From positions 37,107 through 101,106 of the forward strand of contig JAEWKC010000032.1 of the NCBI GenBank assembly GCA_023386235.1: a DNA stretch of 64,000 nt, read 5' to 3'. Under the pieces are notes generated by a model, which saw nothing but the letters and a program-made list of their open reading frames with translations, was not told where the DNA came from and did no database searches. This stretch comes from Bacteroidota bacterium. GTDB taxonomy: Bacteria; Bacteroidota; Bacteroidia; Chitinophagales; Chitinophagaceae. Positions within the stretch are counted from its first letter, which is position 1. Each line of letters starts with the position of its first letter. The position numbers and the translations under genes were made by a program. Below, piece after piece: positions 17,332-23,858 of the stretch.

Positions 17332-18057
17332 TTATTTGTCTACAATGACCGTTTTGATCTGGTTGTATTTTTTATCTACTTCATTGTATATCTTAGATCG
17401 CAGCGATTTATTGTTTTTGATATCAGTTTCCACGTCGTCCAGTAAAACGGATGCTTTAGCTTGTGTAAGTACATTGCGGTATTTTTTCTTTTGCAGATCG
17501 TCCATTGCGGAATTGAGCAATTTATCTGTTTCCTCATCGGCATTAGAAATAGGATCATTGTTTTGCTGCACTATCACCGGCTTGTCATTACCTGTTATTG
17601 TTTGATTGGTAAAAGTATCGTTTTTAACCCTGTTATTTTCTGAAACCTGTACTGTACGTGTATTTGGAGTAATTTTATCTGCACCGCTTTTTTGAGTATT
17701 TTGTTTTACGGAAGTAGTCTGCTCTGCAGTACTGGTTATAGCCATAGTGTTTTCTTTATTATTTTTCTCTGATACATCTGGGCTTAAATTTTCTATAATA
17801 GTTTGGTTATTGGCTGTTGAAATAACAGAAGCTTTATTGTTATTATCATTGAATAGTATATAAGCTATAACACCCGCGCCTAACACGGCAATCACAGAAG
17901 CCGCAATCGCCAGGTAATTTCTTTTTTTAACGATAGGTACTACTATCTTTTTTTCCGTATGCAGTTTGGCATCCAGTTTGGCCCATGCATTTGCGGAAGG
18001 TTCTATCGTTCTGCCGTGTAGCTTTTGTTGTAATAAAGTTGGTTTATCCGAATTCAT
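17332..18057 (-). CDS. Single-pass membrane protein, candidate anti-sigma factor
   Basis: This 241-residue protein has a short cytoplasmic N-terminus containing RTIEPSANAWAKLDAKL, a pattern common in Bacteroidota proteins encoded directly after ECF sigma factors. One membrane helix (about 47-69) is followed by a long Asn/Thr-rich region (70-165) and a charged C-terminal helix. It overlaps the sigma gene by 14 bp, indicating coupled translation. The topology fits an anti-sigma factor with a periplasmic sensor, but no zinc-binding HxxxCxxC anti-sigma motif is present. Its function is therefore inferred from position. Confidence 0.6.
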   Translation of the reverse strand: MNSDKPTLLQQKLHGRTIEPSANAWAKLDAKLHTEKKIVVPIVKKRNYLAIAASVIAVLGAGVIAYILFNDNNNKASVISTANNQTIIENLSPDVSEKNNKENTMAITSTAEQTTSVKQNTQKSGADKITPNTRTVQVSENNRVKNDTFTNQTITGNDKPVIVQQNNDPISNADEETDKLLNSAMDDLQKKKYRNVLTQAKASVLLDDVETDIKNNKSLRSKIYNEVDKKYNQIKTVIVDK

Positions 18058-18616
18058 TGACTCTTTCTTTAACGGTTTCCAATTTGTTCTTCAGCATTTT
18101 CTTTGCTTTTAGAAGTTGCGTTTTAGATGTGCTTTCAGATATATGCAGCATATTGGCTATTTCTTTGTGCGAATAATCTTCCATTACGTACAAGAGAAAT
18201 ACTGTTCTATATCCATCGGGCAAATCATCAATTAATGTTTGCAATGTATCAATATGGTATTCAGCTAAATTATTTTCTAATGAATCATCATCTGCCGTAT
18301 CGGGCAAATCTTCTTTGTCTACAAACAACATGCTTTTATTCTGCCTCAGAAATGATATAGCCTCCCGGGTGATTATTCTTCTTATCCAACCTTCAAAGCT
18401 GCCTTCATTTCTAAATGTGGCAAGATGTGCAAATACTTTATAAAACCCTGTAATCATCACATCTTCGGCATATTGTAAATCATTTATGTAATACCTGCAA
18501 ACACTTAACATTTTTGATGCATAAGTTTGAAACAGTTTCTGCTGGGCAGCTTGTTCTCCCTGTGCCGCTTTGCTTATAATTGCTATCAATTCCTTGTTCT
18601 GTAAAGCTATTTCCAA
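18044..18616 (-). CDS. ECF-type RNA polymerase sigma factor
   Basis: This 190-residue sigma-70 family factor of the extracytoplasmic-function type has only two conserved regions. Region 2 (about 20-90) includes YINDLQYAEDVMITGFYKVF and GWIRRIITREAISFLRQNK. Region 4 (about 125-180) is a helix-turn-helix with LPDGYRTVFLLYVMEDYSHKEIANMLHISESTSKTQLLKAK. It directs polymerase to a small regulon, typically controlled by a co-encoded anti-sigma factor, here the overlapping downstream membrane protein. Autoregulation is likely but not shown. Confidence 0.9.
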   Translation of the reverse strand: MEIALQNKELIAIISKAAQGEQAAQQKLFQTYASKMLSVCRYYINDLQYAEDVMITGFYKVFAHLATFRNEGSFEGWIRRIITREAISFLRQNKSMLFVDKEDLPDTADDDSLENNLAEYHIDTLQTLIDDLPDGYRTVFLLYVMEDYSHKEIANMLHISESTSKTQLLKAKKMLKNKLETVKERVNEFG

Positions 18617-18704
18617 TCTTGTTTGTGTTTTCTATAGAGTAGACGCAAAGTTGCGTAAAAAAGTTGCCTGAATGAAAGTTTTTTTGGGAATAAATAAAAA
18701 ATAA

Positions 18705-18724
18705 GCCCCCGTAAAAACAGGGGC
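18705..18724 (-). terminator. Intrinsic terminator of the mrp-pyrD-carB operon
   Basis: A GCCCC/GGGGC stem closes a 10-nt loop, and on the minus strand it is followed by TTATTTTTTATTTATT. It lies about 120 bp past the carB stop with nothing else on that strand in between. Confidence 0.7.
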
Positions 18725-18842
18725 CGCAACCAAAACTAACTGCTTATGAGAAAAAAATTATAATAAACTACTTTTTTGTATTTTATTTGAAACAAAAGTA
18801 GGATTAATATTCCGAATGAAAAACATGATATTAATCAGTCAG

Positions 18843-20036
18843 TTACTTGCTTAATCTCATACTTCTTTCTTTGTATAAATTTCTGAAGTAAGGGTCTCTC
18901 AGGTCTTTTATAAATCGAATGGCTTCTCCCGTACTTTTCATTTCGGGGCCTAATTCTTTATTTACATTGGGAAATTTGTCGAAGCTGAATACGGGTTCTT
19001 TTATGGCATAACCTTTTAATTTTTTCTTAATATCGAAATCTTTCAGCTTTGCTTCGTCTAACATTACTTTTGTGGCAATATTAAGGAAGGGCACATTATA
19101 AGCCTTCGCAATAAAAGGCGTGGTGCGGCTTGCGCGCGGGTTGGCTTCAATAACGTATACATTGCCGTCTTTTACCGCAAATTGAATGTTGATAAGACCT
19201 TTGATGTTTAATGCCCGGGCAATTTTTTCGGCATATAGTTCCATTGTGGTTACTTCCATGGGAGACAGGTTGAAAGCAGGAAGCACCGCGTTGCTGTCGC
19301 CACTATGAATACCGGCAGGTTCTATATGCTCCATTACACCCATCACCATAAAATCTTCGCCGTCAAATATCGCATCTATTTCAGCTTCCTGGCAACGATC
19401 AAGGAAATGGTCAATCAATATTTTATTATCGGGTATGTGTTTCAATAAACTTACTACCGCGCTTTCCAGTTCTTCGTCGTTAATAACGATGCGCATTCTT
19501 TGTCCGCCTAAAACATAGCTGGGACGCACCAGTACAGGATAGCCCACTTCGTTGGCTACTTCAATGGCTTCGTCTGCGGTAAAGGCTGTACCGTATTGCG
19601 GATAGGGGATGTTTAATTCTTTCAATAGATCGCTAAAGCGGCCTCTGTCTTCGGCTATATCCATATTGTCAAAAGAAGTGCCGATGATTTTGATGCCTCT
19701 TTCATGCAGGCGTTTAGCCAGTTTTAGGGCGGTTTGACCTCCCAGCTGAACAATCACTCCTTCGGGTTTTTCCAATTCAATGATATCCCAGAGATGCTCC
19801 CAGAATACAGGCTCAAAGTATAGCTTATCGGCCACATCAAAATCTGTAGAAACGGTTTCAGGGTTACAGTTGATCATGATAGCTTCGTAGCCACATTCTT
19901 TAATGGCCAGCAGGCCGTGCACGCAACAATAGTCAAACTCAATACCCTGACCTATTCTGTTTGGACCGCTGCCTAACACAATAATCTTTTTCCTGGAAGA
20001 AGGAATGGATTCGTTTGAATTAATTTGATTGTTCAT
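18843..20036 (-). CDS. carB: Carbamoyl-phosphate synthase large subunit, second synthetase half only
   Basis: CarB makes carbamoyl phosphate for pyrimidines and arginine. This 397-residue protein corresponds to the C-terminal ATP-grasp half of a normal CarB, which phosphorylates carbamate. It starts with KKIIVLGSGPNRIGQGIEFDYCCVH, the junction sequence at the start of the second half, and contains IMINCNPETVSTDFD, RPSYVLGGQRM, HIEPAGIHSGDS and VIEANPRASRTTPF. The first synthetase half is not present next to it: pyrD lies 38 bp upstream. The C-terminal MGS-like allosteric domain is also missing. The frame is intact with its own ATG, so this is a split subunit rather than an obvious pseudogene. 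Confidence 0.88.
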   Translation of the reverse strand: MNNQINSNESIPSSRKKIIVLGSGPNRIGQGIEFDYCCVHGLLAIKECGYEAIMINCNPETVSTDFDVADKLYFEPVFWEHLWDIIELEKPEGVIVQLGGQTALKLAKRLHERGIKIIGTSFDNMDIAEDRGRFSDLLKELNIPYPQYGTAFTADEAIEVANEVGYPVLVRPSYVLGGQRMRIVINDEELESAVVSLLKHIPDNKILIDHFLDRCQEAEIDAIFDGEDFMVMGVMEHIEPAGIHSGDSNAVLPAFNLSPMEVTTMELYAEKIARALNIKGLINIQFAVKDGNVYVIEANPRASRTTPFIAKAYNVPFLNIATKVMLDEAKLKDFDIKKKLKGYAIKEPVFSFDKFPNVNKELGPEMKSTGEAIRFIKDLRDPYFRNLYKERSMRLSK

Positions 20037-20074
20037 TTTTTAATTTGGTTGCGCAAATGTAGTAAAAAATATTT

Positions 20075-21115
20075 TTACACAAGCCCTTTACAGATATCTT
20101 TTGTAATGCTCGGTCCCTGATAAATGAATCCGGTGTAAACCTGCACGAGGTCGGCGCCGGCGTTGAGTTTTTCTTTAGCGTCTTCGGCAGTGAAAATGCC
20201 ACCACTCGCAATAACAGGTATTTTTTTTCTGAGGTTAGCTGCAAGGTATCTTACCACTTCGGTCGAGCGCTTTTGCACAGGTTTACCACTTAAACCTCCC
20301 GCACCCAGGGCTTCTACTTTCGATTTGGGCGAAGTAAGACCTTCCCTCGAAATGGTAGTATTGGTAGCTACTAAACCGTCTAAATTAATTTCATCGGCCA
20401 AAGCAATGATATCGTTAAGCTGATTTTCTGTTAAGTCCGGGGCTATTTTTAAAAGTATGGGCTTGCTTTTTTGTTTTTGCCCGTTGATATTTTGTAGCTC
20501 GGTGAATATTTTTCTCAGGCTGTCTTTATCCTGTAGCTCGCGCAGGCCGGGCGTGTTGGGCGAACTTACATTTACCACGAAATAATCCACTACATCAAAC
20601 AATTCATTAAAGCAGGTAACGTAATCTTTCCAGGCATTTTCATTGGGCGTTACTTTATTTTTGCCAATATTGCCACCGATAATAAGGTCGTTGTTTTTTT
20701 TGTGCTTATGAAAAAGCTCCAGTCTTGTTCTTACAATCTCCACACCGTCATTATTAAAACCCATTCTGTTGATAATGGCTTTATCGGCAGGTAGCCTGAA
20801 TAAGCGTGGCTGTTCATTTCCCGGTTGCGGTCTGGGGGTAACGGTACCAATTTCTACAAAGCCGAAGCCTAATGATTGCAGTTCGTGCAGGTAGGTGGCA
20901 TTTTTGTCGAAACCTGCGGCAAGTCCTACCGGATTTATAAAACGCAGGCCCAGAATATTTCTTTCCAAATTTGCATTTTTGTAGGTAAACATGGCGCGCA
21001 GCAGGCCTCTGCCCAGAGCAAACTTGTTTATTTTCTGCATGCTTTCCATAGAGAAGCTATGCGATTTTTCGGGCTGCATTGTAAACATAAAACTCCGTAA
21101 AACAGGATATATCAT
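20075..21115 (-). CDS. pyrD: Quinone-dependent dihydroorotate dehydrogenase (class 2)
   Basis: This flavoenzyme oxidises dihydroorotate to orotate and passes electrons to the quinone pool. The 346-residue product starts MIYPVLRSFMFTMQPEKSHSF, closely matching the N-terminal membrane-association helices of class 2 enzymes. The FMN barrel follows, with GLAAGFDKNATY, GTVTPRPQPGNEQPRLFRL, NRMGFNNDG and NVSSPNTPGLRELQ, the last holding the catalytic serine typical of class 2. An in-frame ATG 12 codons upstream would add a hydrophobic stretch and cannot be excluded. It lies between mrp and carB on the same strand, so pyrimidine synthesis is the shared theme. Confidence 0.93.
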   Translation of the reverse strand: MIYPVLRSFMFTMQPEKSHSFSMESMQKINKFALGRGLLRAMFTYKNANLERNILGLRFINPVGLAAGFDKNATYLHELQSLGFGFVEIGTVTPRPQPGNEQPRLFRLPADKAIINRMGFNNDGVEIVRTRLELFHKHKKNNDLIIGGNIGKNKVTPNENAWKDYVTCFNELFDVVDYFVVNVSSPNTPGLRELQDKDSLRKIFTELQNINGQKQKSKPILLKIAPDLTENQLNDIIALADEINLDGLVATNTTISREGLTSPKSKVEALGAGGLSGKPVQKRSTEVVRYLAANLRKKIPVIASGGIFTAEDAKEKLNAGADLVQVYTGFIYQGPSITKDICKGLV

Positions 21116-21174
21116 AACAATAGTGAGGGTTGTAATAATTAAAAATAGCATTGCCGGTTGTTTAGAACGCGCAT

Positions 21175-22284
21175 TTACTCTACAATTTGTACGGGTGAAG
21201 TGGGAGCGTGCTCGTCATTTCTTTTGTGCAAAAAATGAATGGTTGCACCTGCCAGGTCCATAAATGCTTTTTTGGTTACATTGTCATCGCTTGCTACAAT
21301 GGGCACACCTTTGTCGCCACCTTCGCGTATGGATTGTACAAGGGGTATTTGTCCTAAAAAGTTTACATCGTATTCACTTGCCAGGTTTTTGCCCCCGTCT
21401 TTTCCGAAAATATAATATTTATTTTCAGGAAGCTCGGCAGGAGTGAAGTAGGCCATATTCTCTACAATGCCTAAGATAGGCACGTTTACCTGCGCCTGGC
21501 CAAACATGGCAATGCCTTTTTTAGCATCGGCCAATGCCACATCCTGTGGGGTGGTAACGATAATGACGCCTGTAATGGGAACAGTTTGAAGCAATGTTAA
21601 ATGAATATCTCCGGTGCCGGGAGGCATATCGATTACTAAAATGTCCAGTTCGCCCCAATCCACATCTGTAATGAATTGCTTAATAGCGCTGCTTGCCATA
21701 GGCCCGCGCCATACCACAGCCTGTTTTTCGTCTACCAAAAAACCAATGCTTAGTATTTTAAGATCATATTTTTCTATAGGAATAATTTGTCCTTTACCGT
21801 TTTCATCTTCGCGCATCATTGGACGTTCGCCTCGCAGGCCAAACATCATGGGTACGCTGGGGCCATATATATCCGCGTCCATCAAGCCTACTTTAGCGCC
21901 GCTGGAAGCCAGTGCCAGCGCTAGATTGGATGCTACGGTGCTTTTGCCAACGCCGCCCTTGCCACTAACTACGGCAATAATATTTTTTACATTAGGCAGC
22001 ACTTTTGCAGAAGCTTTTGGCACAGGAGCGGCTCCTGCCGCCATTGTGGGTTTAAAAGTAACATTTACCTGAGCATCTTTATTTACATTTTGCTGAATGG
22101 CATTTTCACAATCAATATTTAATTTTTGTTTGTTCTCATTACTGGCAGCGCTAATGCTTAGAGTAATGAAAACCGCGTTGCCATTGATCTTTATTTCTTT
22201 TATCAGGTGGGAGTTCACTATATCGTTATTAGAGAAAGGACTTTTTACGCTTTTCAGGGCTTCTAAAATTTCATTTTCGGTCAT
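21175..22284 (-). CDS. mrp: Mrp/ApbC-type iron-sulfur cluster carrier ATPase
   Basis: This 369-residue P-loop protein of the Mrp/Nbp35 family binds and transfers Fe-S clusters to apo-enzymes. Residues 1-85 form a DUF59/MIP18-like domain. The ATPase domain begins about residue 100 with the deviant Walker A GKGGVGKSTVASNLA, followed by GLMDADIYGPSVPMMFG, DILVIDMPPGTGD and a GIVENMAYF segment. The usual CxxC near the C-terminus is not evident: the region after ENMAYF reads TPAELPENKYYIFG, so cluster binding at that site is doubtful. It is the first gene of an operon with pyrD (59 bp gap to the chosen pyrD start) and carB. Confidence 0.88.
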   Translation of the reverse strand: MTENEILEALKSVKSPFSNNDIVNSHLIKEIKINGNAVFITLSISAASNENKQKLNIDCENAIQQNVNKDAQVNVTFKPTMAAGAAPVPKASAKVLPNVKNIIAVVSGKGGVGKSTVASNLALALASSGAKVGLMDADIYGPSVPMMFGLRGERPMMREDENGKGQIIPIEKYDLKILSIGFLVDEKQAVVWRGPMASSAIKQFITDVDWGELDILVIDMPPGTGDIHLTLLQTVPITGVIIVTTPQDVALADAKKGIAMFGQAQVNVPILGIVENMAYFTPAELPENKYYIFGKDGGKNLASEYDVNFLGQIPLVQSIREGGDKGVPIVASDDNVTKKAFMDLAGATIHFLHKRNDEHAPTSPVQIVE

Positions 22285-22313
22285 GCTAAACTGTTAAATT
22301 GTTTGATTCTCTG

Positions 22314-22321
22314 CAAATTTA
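22314..22321 (-). promoter_or_regulatory. -7 promoter box of mrp-pyrD-carB
   Basis: TAAATTTG on the minus strand lies 30 nt before the mrp ATG. A TTTTG tract about 23 nt further upstream could act as the -33 box. Confidence 0.5.
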
Positions 22322-22397
22322 GCGATTGCGCGGTTCATGGAATGCAAAAATTGAAGTAATTTTGAACGAATCGATAAAAAATGATATTTTTCTGATA

Positions 22398-23051
22398 GTG
22401 AAAAAATTATATACTTATATTGTTGTTTTTATTGCCGGTTTTTTTATTGTCAATGACAGTTACGCCCAAAAAACAAATATTGAAGACCTGAATAAACAGG
22501 TTGTACAGCTGTACGGGGTTATCAGAACTGAAAGCAATATTCCGCTGCCACAGGCCTCTGTTTTTGTGGAAGGAACCAAACGGGGTACACTTACCAACGA
22601 CAGGGGGATCTATTCTATAGTGGTGAAAAAGGGTGATAAGATCAGGTTTTCATATATCGGTTTTAAAGACGCTATTGTAAGCATTCCTGCCGATCTTATT
22701 TCACAGACTTACAATGTGGATTTTAAAATGCAGGAAGATACTACACTACTACCCACTACTTTTATAAAATCATTGCCCAGCGCTGCAAAATTTGAGCGTG
22801 ATTTTTTGGCAATGAGCGTTGACCTGACTTCCTACGATATAGCTCAATACAATGTAAGAAAAGAAGTTTTACAAGCTATGATGAATACTGTTCCGCGCGA
22901 TGGTGTGGAAACCGTATCAAGGCAGGTATTAAATGCTACACCCGGCAGAGCAATTGTAAACGGACAATCTCAACCTGTAAATATGTTCAGACCGGCCTCC
23001 TGGAAAAGCATGGTGAAAGACTGGAAGGAAGGCGGCAGCCCACAGAATTAA
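22398..23051 (+). CDS. Exported protein with carboxypeptidase-regulatory-like domain (GTG start)
   Basis: This 217-residue exported protein has a signal peptide (KKLYTYIVVFIAGFFIV, ending at SYA-QK). A CarboxypepD_reg-like beta-sandwich lies at about residues 40-115: LYGVIRTESNIPLPQASVFVEG, RGTLTNDRGIYSIVV, and KIRFSYIGFKDAIVSIP. This domain is common at the start of TonB-dependent receptors, but here no barrel follows. The C-terminal 100 residues are not recognised. I chose the GTG at 22398 because the signal peptide starts there; an upstream TTG would prepend 24 residues of unrelated sequence. Its function is unknown, presumably in the cell envelope. Confidence 0.62.
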   Translation: MKKLYTYIVVFIAGFFIVNDSYAQKTNIEDLNKQVVQLYGVIRTESNIPLPQASVFVEGTKRGTLTNDRGIYSIVVKKGDKIRFSYIGFKDAIVSIPADLISQTYNVDFKMQEDTTLLPTTFIKSLPSAAKFERDFLAMSVDLTSYDIAQYNVRKEVLQAMMNTVPRDGVETVSRQVLNATPGRAIVNGQSQPVNMFRPASWKSMVKDWKEGGSPQN

Positions 23052-23053
23052 GT

Positions 23054-23830
23054 TTACAGCATCAGACGTCTTAAAAAGAAGGCACCCATTTGTTCCCAAT
23101 CTTTTACTACACTTTTAAGATCATTGTACAAAGAATTGTAGCTATTGTATTTTTTATATCTCCCTTTTTGAGGTATCAGTTCAGTTTCGTTTTGTTGCTC
23201 GTTGATAACTTTTGTAGCAAACCACGTAGTATAATCGTGTGGCATTGCGGCGCCCAGAATAGCGCCGGGCAATCCATATAATGATTCCGGCCCTACAGAT
23301 GGTATGATTTGATCTGTATAAAAAGCCACTACATAAATAGAATCATGCAGCAAACCATTGGCGCGCCTACAATTGAAGCCCGCTATTTCACGATACTCAT
23401 CTGTGATTTTCCAGGTTATTTTAGACAGGCTGTCCGCAATTTCATAACTATCGGTATTCATATTTTTTTGAGCGAGAACGGTACTGTTTTTAAGATCTGT
23501 TACGATGGAATTTTGTCCGGCTATCTCTTTCATATCGAAGAAGAATGTAGATTTGCTGTCTTCTTTTATATAAGCGTATTGGCTTTTGTTTTCTGTGAAA
23601 CGTAAAAGAAAATTGGTGTTTTGAAATCTCTCATTGTTTTGTTTATAATAGTCCATCATTCTATCTGTCCACATATCTTTACTGTCTTTAAAAAGATTAG
23701 TGAAAAGGCTGTATGTGTTCACTCTTTTTTCATAATAAATTTTTCCACTTTTAATGAAGGCTGCATTTTGCGCTATTGTGCAAAATGGAAGAAAGAAAAA
23801 CAGGCTGAAAAATATATGAATGCGTTTCAT
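23054..23830 (-). CDS. GLPGLI family exported protein
   Basis: This 258-residue protein with a signal peptide (residues 1-20, FCTIAQ) belongs to the GLPGLI family of Bacteroidota, named for a conserved motif. Here the motif reads SLYGLPGAILGA, preceded by KITDEYREIAGFNCRRANG and VVAFYTDQIIPSVGPE, both characteristic. The function is unknown. It follows a large outer-membrane barrel gene on the same strand (28 bp), a recurring neighbourhood for this family. It converges with the carboxypeptidase-regulatory-like gene with 2 bp between stops. Confidence 0.85.
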   Translation of the reverse strand: MKRIHIFFSLFFFLPFCTIAQNAAFIKSGKIYYEKRVNTYSLFTNLFKDSKDMWTDRMMDYYKQNNERFQNTNFLLRFTENKSQYAYIKEDSKSTFFFDMKEIAGQNSIVTDLKNSTVLAQKNMNTDSYEIADSLSKITWKITDEYREIAGFNCRRANGLLHDSIYVVAFYTDQIIPSVGPESLYGLPGAILGAAMPHDYTTWFATKVINEQQNETELIPQKGRYKKYNSYNSLYNDLKSVVKDWEQMGAFFLRRLML

Positions 23831-23858
23831 TGGTATAATAGTTTATTGTTAATTAAAA

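Noticed and set aside
18843..20036. carB as a frameshifted full-length gene
   Set aside because: The gene has its own ATG, and pyrD rather than the first synthetase half lies directly upstream.
21614..22072. Plus-strand open frame of 152 codons across the mrp gene
   Set aside because: It lies wholly antisense to the strongly recognisable ATPase motifs of mrp, has no leader signal and reads as a composition shadow.
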